A stretch of DNA of 64,000 bases, from the NCBI RefSeq assembly GCF_000959445.1, contig NZ_CP009631.1:62001-126000 (forward strand), in the 5' to 3' direction. Shown piece after piece: positions 47,735-55,151 of the stretch. Position 1 is the first letter of the stretch. Each line of letters begins with the position of its first letter. The notes beneath the pieces are model-generated. The model saw only the letters and a list, made by a program, of their open reading frames with translations. It had not been told where the DNA came from and did no database searches. The position numbers were made by a program, and so were the translations under genes. The DNA comes from Burkholderia vietnamiensis LMG 10929 (lineage in GTDB: Bacteria; Pseudomonadota; Gammaproteobacteria; Burkholderiales; Burkholderiaceae).

Positions 47735-48562
47735 ATGACCGATCCGACCCGTTCCGCCACGCCCTTCCGGGTTGCCGCGCTGCAGATGGTGAGCACGCCG
47801 GACGTCGCGCGCAATCTCGCCGACGCCGGTCACCTGATCGAGCAGGCGGCGGCAGACGGCGCGCAACTGGTGCTGCTGCCCGAGTATTTCTGCTTCATGG
47901 GCCACCGCGACACCGACAAGCTCGCGCTCGCCGAACCCTATCGCGACGGGCCGATCCAGCAGTTCCTCGCGCAGGCCGCGCAGCGGCACCGCGTCTGGGT
48001 GATCGGCGGCACGCTGCCGCTGCAGGCGCCGGAGCCCGACCGCGTGCTGAACACGACGCTCGTGTTCGACCCGAGCGGCCGCGAGGCCGCCCGCTACGAC
48101 AAGATCCACCTGTTCAACTTCGAGAAAGGCGACGAATCGTTCGACGAGGCGCGCACGATCCGCGCGGGCGACACGGTCGTCGCGTTCGACGCGCCGTTCG
48201 GGCGGGTCGGCCTGTCGGTCTGCTACGATCTGCGCTTTCCCGAGCTGTACCGCCGGATGGGCGATTGCGCACTGCTCGTCGTGCCGTCGGCGTTTACGTA
48301 TACGACGGGCCGCGCGCACTGGGAAACGCTGCTGCGCGCGCGGGCCGTCGAGAACCAGTGCTACGTGCTGGCCGCCGCGCAGGGCGGCAAGCACGAGAAC
48401 GGCCGGCGCACGTGGGGCCACAGCATGCTGATCGATCCGTGGGGCGAAATCGTCGCGGTCCGCGACGAAGGCGCAGGCGTCGTGGCCGGCGCGCTCGACT
48501 CTCAGCGCATCGCCGACGTGCGCCAGAGCCTGCCCGCGTGGCGGCATCGCGTGCTGGCCTGA
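47735..48562 (+). CDS. Carbon-nitrogen hydrolase (Nit1/Nit2-like)
   Basis: A 275-residue nitrilase-superfamily enzyme with the Glu-Lys-Cys triad: E50 in LVLLPEYF, K123 in YDKIHLFNFEKGD and C163 in VGLSVCYDLRFPELYR. The pattern resembles Nit1/Nit2 deaminated-glutathione or omega-amidases, which repair metabolite side products; the substrate is not certain. ATG 47735 is chosen over GTG 47687, which would add 16 residues. It lies just behind the YhdP-like gene and ahead of tldD. Confidence 0.88.
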   Translation: MTDPTRSATPFRVAALQMVSTPDVARNLADAGHLIEQAAADGAQLVLLPEYFCFMGHRDTDKLALAEPYRDGPIQQFLAQAAQRHRVWVIGGTLPLQAPEPDRVLNTTLVFDPSGREAARYDKIHLFNFEKGDESFDEARTIRAGDTVVAFDAPFGRVGLSVCYDLRFPELYRRMGDCALLVVPSAFTYTTGRAHWETLLRARAVENQCYVLAAAQGGKHENGRRTWGHSMLIDPWGEIVAVRDEGAGVVAGALDSQRIADVRQSLPAWRHRVLA

Positions 48563-48648
48563 AGCGCCGCCGCCGCTTGAAACGCCGCCCGGCCAACCCA
48601 TCTGTCCAGAACGCACCCGACAACTTTTTGAGAAACCTCGATACCCGC

Positions 48649-50115
48649 ATGAACATCATCGAACCCGGCATCCGCAATCTTGCGCTGGCGAAGGACATCC
48701 TCCTCACGCCGTACGGCCTCGACGAGAGCCTGCTCACGCGCACGATCGCCGACATCTTCACGCATCGCGTCGACTACGCGGACCTGTACTTCCAGGCCAC
48801 CCGCAGCGAAGCGTGGAGCCTCGAGGAAGGCATCGTGAAGTCGGGCAGCTTCAGCATCGACCAGGGCGTCGGCGTGCGCGCGGTGGCGGGCGACCGCACC
48901 GCGTTCGCCTATTCGGACGACCTGTCGCCGGAAGCCATCGCCCAGGCGGCCGCGGCCACCAAGGCGATCGCGGCGGCGGGCGGCGGCCGCCAGAAGATCA
49001 AGGCGGCGACGTCGCTGAAAGGCATCACCGGCCGCGACCTGTACCTGCCGTCCGACCCGCTCGCGTCGCTCGACGCGACCGCCAAGGTCAAGCTGCTCGA
49101 GCGCATCGAGCAGATGGCGCGCGGGCGCGACCCGCGCGTCACGCAGGTGATGGCGGGCCTCGCCGGCGAATACGACGTCGTGCTGGTCGCGCGCAGCGAC
49201 GGCGCGCTCGCGGCCGACATCCGGCCGCTCGTGCGCGTGTCCGTCACGGTGATCGCCGAGCAGAACGGCCGCCGCGAGATCGGCTCGGGCGGCGGCGGCG
49301 GGCGCTTCGACTACGCCTATTTCACCGACGACGTGCTGTCGCGCTACGTCGACGACGCGGTGCACGCCGCGCTGGTGAACCTCGACGCGCGCCCGGCGCC
49401 GGCCGGCGCGATGACCGTCGTGCTCGGGCCGGGCTGGCCGGGCGTGCTGCTGCACGAGGCGATCGGCCACGGCCTCGAGGGCGACTTCAACCGCAAGGGC
49501 TCGTCGGCATTCGCGGGCCGGATCGGCGAGCAGGTTGCCGCGAAGGGCGTGACGGTGGTCGACGACGGCACGCTGCCGAACCGCCGCGGCTCGCTGAACA
49601 TCGACGACGAAGGCAACCCGACGCAGTGCACGACGCTGATCGAGGACGGCATCCTCAAGGGTTACATCCAGGACACGCTGAACGCGCGCCTGATGAAGAT
49701 GCCCGTGACCGGCAACGCGCGCCGCGAGTCGTACGCCGCGCTGCCGATGCCGCGCATGACCAACACGTACATGCTCAACGGCGACAAGGATCCGCAGGAA
49801 ATCATCGCGTCGGTGAAGAACGGCCTGTACGCGGTGAACTTCGGCGGCGGCCAGGTCGACATCACGAACGGCAAGTTCGTGTTCTCGGCGTCCGAGGCGT
49901 ACATGATCGAGAACGGCAAGGTCACCTACCCGGTGAAGGGCGCGACGCTGATCGGCAGCGGCCCGGAATCGCTGAAGTACGTGAGCATGATCGGCAACGA
50001 CATGTCGCTCGATTCGGGCGTCGGCGTCTGCGGCAAGGAAGGCCAGAGCGTGCCGGTCGGCGTCGGCCAGCCGACGCTGCGGATCGACAAGATGACCGTC
50101 GGCGGTACGGCATAA
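48649..50115 (+). CDS. tldD: Metalloprotease TldD
   Basis: A 488-residue member of the TldD/PmbA family, with the zinc-binding HExxxH motif at H269 (LLHEAIGHGLEGD) and a C-terminal Cys/Gly-rich part. With TldE (PmbA) it forms a cytosolic heterodimeric protease that degrades unfolded small peptides and matures microcin or toxin substrates. ATG 48649 (MNIIEPGIRN) is preceded by a weak GAGAAAC. The partner tldE is not in the window. Confidence 0.95.
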   Translation: MNIIEPGIRNLALAKDILLTPYGLDESLLTRTIADIFTHRVDYADLYFQATRSEAWSLEEGIVKSGSFSIDQGVGVRAVAGDRTAFAYSDDLSPEAIAQAAAATKAIAAAGGGRQKIKAATSLKGITGRDLYLPSDPLASLDATAKVKLLERIEQMARGRDPRVTQVMAGLAGEYDVVLVARSDGALAADIRPLVRVSVTVIAEQNGRREIGSGGGGGRFDYAYFTDDVLSRYVDDAVHAALVNLDARPAPAGAMTVVLGPGWPGVLLHEAIGHGLEGDFNRKGSSAFAGRIGEQVAAKGVTVVDDGTLPNRRGSLNIDDEGNPTQCTTLIEDGILKGYIQDTLNARLMKMPVTGNARRESYAALPMPRMTNTYMLNGDKDPQEIIASVKNGLYAVNFGGGQVDITNGKFVFSASEAYMIENGKVTYPVKGATLIGSGPESLKYVSMIGNDMSLDSGVGVCGKEGQSVPVGVGQPTLRIDKMTVGGTA

Positions 50116-50189
50116 CCGCATCGCCGCGCAGACAATCCGCGCATTTTGACGAAACCACGCGGATTGCCCGCATTTTTGACTGCCCCCGG

Positions 50190-50218
50190 TTGCCAGCTGC
50201 GCGGCGACCGGGTATAAA
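50190..50218 (+). promoter_or_regulatory. Sigma-70 promoter of the aroG leader
   Basis: TTGCCA (50190-50195), a 17-base spacer and TATAAA (50213-50218). The transcript would begin near 50225, some 30 bases before the leader peptide ATG. Confidence 0.8.
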
Positions 50219-50255
50219 TTGCGAATCGACTTTTTCGACGAACCGAATCTCCGTC

Positions 50256-50321
50256 ATGTCCGCCAAGTTTTATTTTTACTTTTTTTGGCATCTCAGACCG
50301 CTGGCGGATCGAGAGGGTTGA
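50256..50321 (+). CDS. Aromatic leader peptide of aroG (attenuator)
   Basis: A 21-codon ORF encoding MSAKFYFYFFWHLRPLADRE plus a final Gly, then TGA. Residues 5-11 are seven consecutive aromatic codons (Phe, Tyr, Phe, Tyr, Phe, Phe, Trp). It lies between a sigma-70 promoter and an intrinsic terminator, 189 bases before the gene for DAHP synthase. This is the classic layout of a ribosome-mediated attenuator such as pheL or trpL. Scarcity of charged tRNA-Phe, -Tyr or -Trp would stall the ribosome and allow read-through into aroG. The ribosome site is weak. Confidence 0.85.
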   Translation: MSAKFYFYFFWHLRPLADREG

Positions 50322-50382
50322 TGGCGCGTAAAGCGCAACCGAAATTCCCGAAAAACCGCCGGCGAACCCGGCGGTTTTTTTT
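50260..50382 (+). promoter_or_regulatory. Transcription attenuator upstream of aroG
   Basis: Four segments can form exclusive helices. Segment 1 CCGCCA (50260-50265) pairs with segment 2 TGGCGG (50302-50307). Segment 2 in longer form, CGCTGGCGG (50299-50307), pairs with segment 3 CCGCCGGCG (50356-50364) through nine pairs, one of them G-U. Segment 3 CCGCCGG pairs with segment 4 CCGGCGG (50368-50374), extended by A/T pairs into the terminator with eight T. A ribosome stalled on the aromatic codons (50268-50288) covers segment 1 and leaves segment 2 free to block the terminator. Confidence 0.8.
50351..50382 (+). terminator. Attenuator terminator before aroG
   Basis: AAAAACCGCCGG, CGAAC and CCGGCGGTTTTTTTT: a 12-bp stem ending in eight T. 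It lies between the leader peptide and aroG, so full-length aroG mRNA requires anti-termination here. Confidence 0.93.
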
Positions 50383-50510
50383 CGCCCTTCGCCAACCGGC
50401 CGTCGCAGCGGATCCCGCCGCACCGGCCGGCGCCGACCGAATCACCCGAATCGATGAATCTGCCGCACGCGCTCTGACCGAACGGCGCCCGTAAAACCAG
50501 GAGAACCAGC

Positions 50511-51584
50511 ATGCCCCCGCACAACACCGACGACGTCCGCATCCGCGAACTCAAGGAACTGACGCCGCCCGCCCACCTGATCCGCGAATTCGCATGCTCC
50601 GAGGCCGCGTCCGAGCTGATCTACGAGTCGCGCCGTTCGATGCACCGGATCCTGCACGGGATGGACGACCGGCTGATCGTCGTGATCGGGCCGTGCTCGA
50701 TCCACGACACGAAGGCGGCGCTCGAATACGCGGGGCGGCTCGTGAAGGAGCGCGAGCGCTTCAAGGGCGAGCTGGAAATCGTGATGCGCGTGTACTTCGA
50801 AAAGCCGCGCACGACGGTCGGCTGGAAGGGGCTGATCAACGATCCGCATCTCGACAACAGCTTCAAGATCAACGAAGGGCTGCGCACCGCGCGCGAGCTG
50901 CTGCTGCAGATCAACGAGATGGGGCTGCCGGCCGCGACCGAATACCTCGACATGATCAGCCCGCAGTACATCGCCGACCTGATCTCGTGGGGCGCGATCG
51001 GCGCGCGCACGACCGAGTCGCAGGTGCATCGCGAGCTCGCGTCGGGGCTGTCGTGCCCGGTCGGCTTCAAGAACGGCACCGACGGCAACGTGAAGATCGC
51101 CGTCGACGCGATCAAGGCCGCGTCGCAGCCGCACCATTTCCTGTCGGTGACCAAGGGCGGCCATTCGGCGATCGTGTCGACGGCCGGCAACGAAGACTGT
51201 CACGTGATCCTGCGCGGCGGCAAGACGCCGAACTACGACGCGGACAGCGTGAACGCCGCCTGCGCGGACATCGGCAAGGCCGGTCTCGCCGCGCGCCTGA
51301 TGATCGACGCGAGCCATGCGAACAGCTCGAAGAAGCACGAGAACCAGATCCCGGTGTGCGCGGACATCGGCCGCCAGGTCGCCGCCGGCGACGAGCGGAT
51401 CGTCGGCGTGATGATCGAGTCGCACCTCGTCGAGGGGCGCCAGGACCTGAAGGAAGGCTGCGCGCTGACCTACGGCCAGAGCATCACCGACGCATGCATC
51501 GCGTGGGACGACAGCGTGAAGGTGCTCGAAGGGCTCGCGGAAGCGGTGAAGGCGCGCCGCGTCGCACGCGGCAGCGGCAACTGA
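50511..51584 (+). CDS. aroG: 3-deoxy-7-phosphoheptulonate (DAHP) synthase, AroG/AroF type I
   Basis: The 357-residue class I DAHP synthase joins PEP and erythrose 4-phosphate in the first step of the shikimate pathway. Motifs: IGPCSIHD (metal Cys62), KPRTTVGWKGLINDPHLD, TEYLDMISPQYIADLISWGAIGARTTESQ, VGFKNGTDGN and IDASHANSSKKHENQ. It is the allosteric 350-residue type, but the effector (Phe, Tyr or Trp) cannot be assigned from sequence alone. AGGAGAA lies before ATG 50511. Expression is probably set by the leader attenuator at 50256-50382. Confidence 0.96.
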   Translation: MPPHNTDDVRIRELKELTPPAHLIREFACSEAASELIYESRRSMHRILHGMDDRLIVVIGPCSIHDTKAALEYAGRLVKERERFKGELEIVMRVYFEKPRTTVGWKGLINDPHLDNSFKINEGLRTARELLLQINEMGLPAATEYLDMISPQYIADLISWGAIGARTTESQVHRELASGLSCPVGFKNGTDGNVKIAVDAIKAASQPHHFLSVTKGGHSAIVSTAGNEDCHVILRGGKTPNYDADSVNAACADIGKAGLAARLMIDASHANSSKKHENQIPVCADIGRQVAAGDERIVGVMIESHLVEGRQDLKEGCALTYGQSITDACIAWDDSVKVLEGLAEAVKARRVARGSGN

Positions 51585-51646
51585 CGGCCGGCCGGCGGGC
51601 CGCGGGCCGGCGCATGCCGCCCGCGGCCCGATCGATGCCCCAATAA

Positions 51647-51675
51647 GACAAGCCCGGCTCGCGCCGGGCTTTGTC
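51647..51675. terminator. Terminator between aroG and hmp
   Basis: GACAAGCCCGGC, TCGC and GCCGGGCTTTGTC form a 12-bp stem with one bulged T, between the convergent aroG and hmp genes. The T run is short, so strength is uncertain. Confidence 0.7.
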
Positions 51676-51714
51676 GTTGTGTCGCTGCGTCGGCCGACAC
51701 CGGCCGGGCGGGCG

Positions 51715-52923
51715 TTACTCGAGCGCGCCCGAGCCGAAGATCTCGGTGTTGATGCGTTCCGGCGCGACGCCGAGCGCGACCAGCGCGTCGCGTTGCGCCT
51801 TCATGAACGCGATCGGGCCGCAGATGTAGTAGTCGGCATCCGGCACCAGCGCATACTGCTGCACGCGCTCCGGCGTCAGGCGCCCTTCGAGGTCGTGATC
51901 GACGCCCGCGCGGTCGTTCGGGCCGACCAGCTCGTACAGCACCGTGCGCTTGAAATTCGCGTGTTCGCGCACCGTATCGTTCAGCCAGTCGCGGAACGCG
52001 TGCACCGCGCCCGAGCGGCAGGCGTGGACGAACCGCACGTCGCGCTTGCTGCCTTCGGCCACCAGCGTCGACGCCATCGACACCATCGGCGTCAGGCCCA
52101 CACCGCCGGAGATCAGCACGACCGGCGTATCGACGCCGCGCTTCAGCGAGAATTCGCCCATCGGCGCGGTCACCTCGACGATCGCGCCCTCCTCCACGCC
52201 GTCGTGCATCAGCGTGGAAACCTTGCCGGCCGGAACCGCTTCGGCCTGGCCGGACTCGCGCTTCACCGAGATGCGCAGCCACTTGCCGTGCGGCGCGTCG
52301 GACAGGCTGTACTGGCGCGGCTGGTCGACGCCGAGGTCGCCGACGAAGCGCTTCACCGTGACGTACTGGCCCGGCTCGAAGGTCGGCGCCGCGCCGCCGT
52401 CGGCCGGCGTCAGGTAGAACGACGTGATCTCGTCGCTTTCACGCACCTTGCGGGCCACCTTGAACGGACGGAAGCCGCTCCAGGCGGCGCCCGCGTACAG
52501 GTCGGCCTCGGCGCCGATCAGGATCTGCGCGAGCTGGCCGTACGCGACGCGCCAGGCTTCGAGCGTCTGCGCGTCCACCGCGTCGCCGAGCACTTCGACG
52601 ATCGATGCAAGCAGGTTCTCGCCGACGATCGGGTAATGCTCCGGACGGATGTTCAGGCTCGCGTGCTTGTGCGCGATATGCGACACCGCTCCGCCGAGCG
52701 CGCCGAGGTTGTCGATGTTCGCCGCATACGCATAGACGGCCTTCGCGAGCGTCTCCGGCTGGCTGCCGGTCTTCTGGTGCGTCTGGTTGAACAGGTTCTT
52801 CAGCTCGGGATGGCGCGTGAACATGCGCTGGTAGAAGTGCTTCGTGATCGTCGCGCCGTGCACGGCCAGGACGGGGGCAGTGGCCTTCACACGAGCCATC
52901 TGGTCGGCGGTGATGTCAGTCAT
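51715..52923 (-). CDS. hmp: Flavohemoglobin, nitric oxide dioxygenase
   Basis: A 402-residue Hmp: globin domain (1-140) with proximal heme His at residue 85 (VSHIAHKHASL) and the conserved Tyr/Gln pocket region, a FAD-binding domain (QPRQYSLSDAPHGK) and a NAD-binding domain (VLISGGVGLTPMVSM). It converts NO plus O2 to nitrate using NAD(P)H in the cytosol. GGAG lies just before ATG 52923, and an inverted repeat overlaps the likely promoter (52935-52963). Confidence 0.96.
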   Translation of the reverse strand: MTDITADQMARVKATAPVLAVHGATITKHFYQRMFTRHPELKNLFNQTHQKTGSQPETLAKAVYAYAANIDNLGALGGAVSHIAHKHASLNIRPEHYPIVGENLLASIVEVLGDAVDAQTLEAWRVAYGQLAQILIGAEADLYAGAAWSGFRPFKVARKVRESDEITSFYLTPADGGAAPTFEPGQYVTVKRFVGDLGVDQPRQYSLSDAPHGKWLRISVKRESGQAEAVPAGKVSTLMHDGVEEGAIVEVTAPMGEFSLKRGVDTPVVLISGGVGLTPMVSMASTLVAEGSKRDVRFVHACRSGAVHAFRDWLNDTVREHANFKRTVLYELVGPNDRAGVDHDLEGRLTPERVQQYALVPDADYYICGPIAFMKAQRDALVALGVAPERINTEIFGSGALE

Positions 52924-52934
52924 GTCGTTCTCCG

Positions 52935-52963
52935 TTAAACATGCTCAAACGATACATGTTTAA
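52935..52963 (-). promoter_or_regulatory. Operator-like inverted repeat before hmp
   Basis: TTAAACATG, 11 bases, CATGTTTAA: a perfect 9-bp inverted repeat, about 12-40 bases upstream of the hmp ATG. Position and symmetry suggest a binding site for a dimeric regulator that senses nitric oxide, for example NsrR, though it is not an exact match to the NsrR consensus as I know it. Confidence 0.6.
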
Positions 52964-53012
52964 AAATCGCGGCCCCTCGGGCAAATTGTCGCAGCGCGGG
53001 AAGGCGCGCGGC

Positions 53013-53564
53013 TCAGCGCACGCGCCCTCGCTCCCACAGCACGTCCGAGCCGCCGCCGGCGCGGTTCAGCACGCGCGCGAGCACGAACAGCAGGTCGGAC
53101 AGCCGGTTCACGTAACGCCGCGGCGCATCGTTCAACGTGTCGGCACGGCCGAGCGCGACGATCGAACGCTCGGCGCGCCGGCACACGGTGCGGCACACGT
53201 GCGCGAGCGACGCGGCGCGCGAGCCGGCCGGCAGGATGAATTCCCGCAGCGGCGGCAGCGTCGCGTTGTAGTCGGCCAGCCATCGGTCGAGGCGCGCGAG
53301 ATGCGTGTCGTCGAGTACCGTGTGGCCGGGGATGCACAGCTCGCCGCCCAGATCGAACAGGTCGTGCTGGATCGTCACGAGCGCGGTGCGCACGTCGTCC
53401 GGCAGCGGCTCGGCGAGCAGCACGCCGAGATTCGAGTTCAGTTCGTCGACGTCGCCGATCGCGACGATCCGCGCGTCGTCCTTGCCGATGCGCCGGCCGT
53501 CGCCGAGGCCGGTGGTGCCGTCGTCGCCCGTGCGCGTGGCGATCTTGCTCAAGCGGTTGCCCAT
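53013..53564 (-). CDS. Cob(I)alamin adenosyltransferase, PduO type
   Basis: A 183-residue ATP:cob(I)alamin adenosyltransferase: ATP-binding N-terminus (TRTGDDGTTGLGDGRRIGKDD, residues 10-30) and the RRAERSIVALGR signature at about 128-139 containing the conserved Arg/Glu. It makes adenosylcobalamin for B12 enzymes. A single gene, upstream of hmp on the same strand and divergent from the oxidase at 53705. No cobalamin riboswitch was seen. Confidence 0.92.
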   Translation of the reverse strand: MGNRLSKIATRTGDDGTTGLGDGRRIGKDDARIVAIGDVDELNSNLGVLLAEPLPDDVRTALVTIQHDLFDLGGELCIPGHTVLDDTHLARLDRWLADYNATLPPLREFILPAGSRAASLAHVCRTVCRRAERSIVALGRADTLNDAPRRYVNRLSDLLFVLARVLNRAGGGSDVLWERGRVR

Positions 53565-53704
53565 GCGAATGTCCTCTCGTGCGCGGCCGCGACGCGGCCC
53601 GGTTGTGTAGGAACGCGATTATCGCAGCCGGCGGGGCGGGTCGCAGCGGACGTTGCGGCGTAGAATGACCCAAAAGTTCGACAAGCAGCCGTCAGGAGAC
53701 GCTC

Positions 53705-55114
53705 GTGAATCACCCCGCCACGCCGGCCGCCACGCGCCGCCCGCTTCCTCCCGCGATGCTCGATGCGCTGCGCGCCGCCTTCGGCGAGCGCGTGTCGATC
53801 GCCGACGCGGTCCGCGCCCATCACGGCCGCGACGAATCCCCGTTCGATCCGCAACTGCCCGACGCCGTCGTGTTCGCGCACAACGCCGACGAAGTGCGCG
53901 CCGTCGTGTCGCTGTGCGCGCTCTACAGCGTCCCGCTGATCCCGTACGGCGCCGGCTCGTCGCTCGAAGGCCATCTGCTGGCGGTGCGCGGCGGCGTGTC
54001 GCTCGATCTGTCGGAGATGAACCGTGTGCTGTCGATCGACGCGGAAGACCTGACCGTGACGGTCGAACCGGGCATCACGCGCAAGGCGCTGAACGAAGCG
54101 CTGCGCGACACCGGCCTGTTCTTCCCGATCGATCCGGGCGCCGACGCCAGCATCGGCGGCATGACGGCGACCCGCGCCTCGGGCACCAACGCCGTGCGCT
54201 ACGGGACGATGCGCGAGAACGTGCTCGGCCTGAGCGCCGTGCTCGCCGACGGCCGCGTCGTGAAGACCGGCTCGCGCGCGCGCAAGTCGTCGGCCGGCTA
54301 CGATCTGACGCGGCTGTTCGTCGGCTCGGAAGGCACGCTCGGCGTGATCACCGAGATCACGCTGCGCCTGCATCCGCTGCCCGAAGCGGTGTCGGCCGCG
54401 ATCTGCGCGTTCCCGACGATGGGCGACGCGGTGCGCACCGTGATCGAGACGATCCAGATCGGCGTGCCGATCGCGCGCGTCGAATTCGTCGACGCGCTGG
54501 CGGTGCGCTCGATCAATCGCCATTCGAACCTGACGCTCGCCGAGGCGCCGACGCTGTTCTTCGAATTCCACGGCACCGACGCCGGCGTGAAGGAGCAGGC
54601 CGAGCTCGTGCAGGCGCTCGCCGGCCAGAACCACGGCCAGGGCTTCGAATGGGCGACGCGCCCCGAGGACCGCACGCGGCTGTGGGCCGCGCGCCACAAC
54701 GCGTACTTCGCGATGCTGCAGCTCAAGCCCGGCTGCCGCGCGGTGACGACCGACGTCTGCGTGCCGATCTCGCAGCTGGCCGCCTGCGTCGAGGAAACCG
54801 AAGCCGACCTGCGCGCGTCGTCGCTGCCCTGCCCGATCGTCGGCCACGTCGGCGACGGCAATTTCCACGTCGCGATCCTGATCGACCCCGACAAGCCCGC
54901 CGAGCTCGACGAAGCCGAACGCATCAACGACCGGATCGTCGAGCGCGCGCTGCGGCTGGGCGGCACCTGCACCGGCGAACACGGCGTCGGCCTGCACAAG
55001 ATGCGCTTCCTGCCGAAGGAGCACGGCGAGAACGCGATCGACGCGATGCGGGCGATCAAGCTCGCGCTCGATCCGCGCAACCTGATGAATCCCGGCAAGA
55101 TCTTCACGTGCTGA
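53705..55114 (+). CDS. FAD-linked oxidase, D-lactate/glycolate dehydrogenase type
   Basis: A 469-residue FAD-binding PCMH-type oxidoreductase with PYGAGSSLEGHLLAVRGG and DPGADASIGGMTATRASGTNAVRYG (FAD loop), and a C-terminal GHVGDGNFHVAI and GEHGVGLHKMRFLPKE block. These match D-lactate dehydrogenase (cytochrome) and GlcD-like enzymes that pass electrons to the respiratory chain. The start is GTG 53705, with GGAG about 8 bases upstream. It precedes glcD by 37 bases, so the four oxidase genes look like one operon. The substrate is probably D-lactate or 2-hydroxyglutarate, but this is not settled. Confidence 0.85.
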   Translation: MNHPATPAATRRPLPPAMLDALRAAFGERVSIADAVRAHHGRDESPFDPQLPDAVVFAHNADEVRAVVSLCALYSVPLIPYGAGSSLEGHLLAVRGGVSLDLSEMNRVLSIDAEDLTVTVEPGITRKALNEALRDTGLFFPIDPGADASIGGMTATRASGTNAVRYGTMRENVLGLSAVLADGRVVKTGSRARKSSAGYDLTRLFVGSEGTLGVITEITLRLHPLPEAVSAAICAFPTMGDAVRTVIETIQIGVPIARVEFVDALAVRSINRHSNLTLAEAPTLFFEFHGTDAGVKEQAELVQALAGQNHGQGFEWATRPEDRTRLWAARHNAYFAMLQLKPGCRAVTTDVCVPISQLAACVEETEADLRASSLPCPIVGHVGDGNFHVAILIDPDKPAELDEAERINDRIVERALRLGGTCTGEHGVGLHKMRFLPKEHGENAIDAMRAIKLALDPRNLMNPGKIFTC

Positions 55115-55151
55115 CACGGCGGCGCGCGGCCGCGCGCGCTCAGGAGACTCA

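Noticed and set aside
43433..48616. Very long minus-strand open frame (1727 codons) opposite the YhdP and nitrilase genes
   Set aside because: It is the antisense shadow of high-GC coding DNA: extremely Arg/Val/Asp-rich with no domain, while the plus strand encodes recognisable proteins.
53565..53704. Possible cobalamin riboswitch near the adenosyltransferase gene
   Set aside because: The gap is only 140 bases and lacks the B12-box core; nothing supports a riboswitch there.
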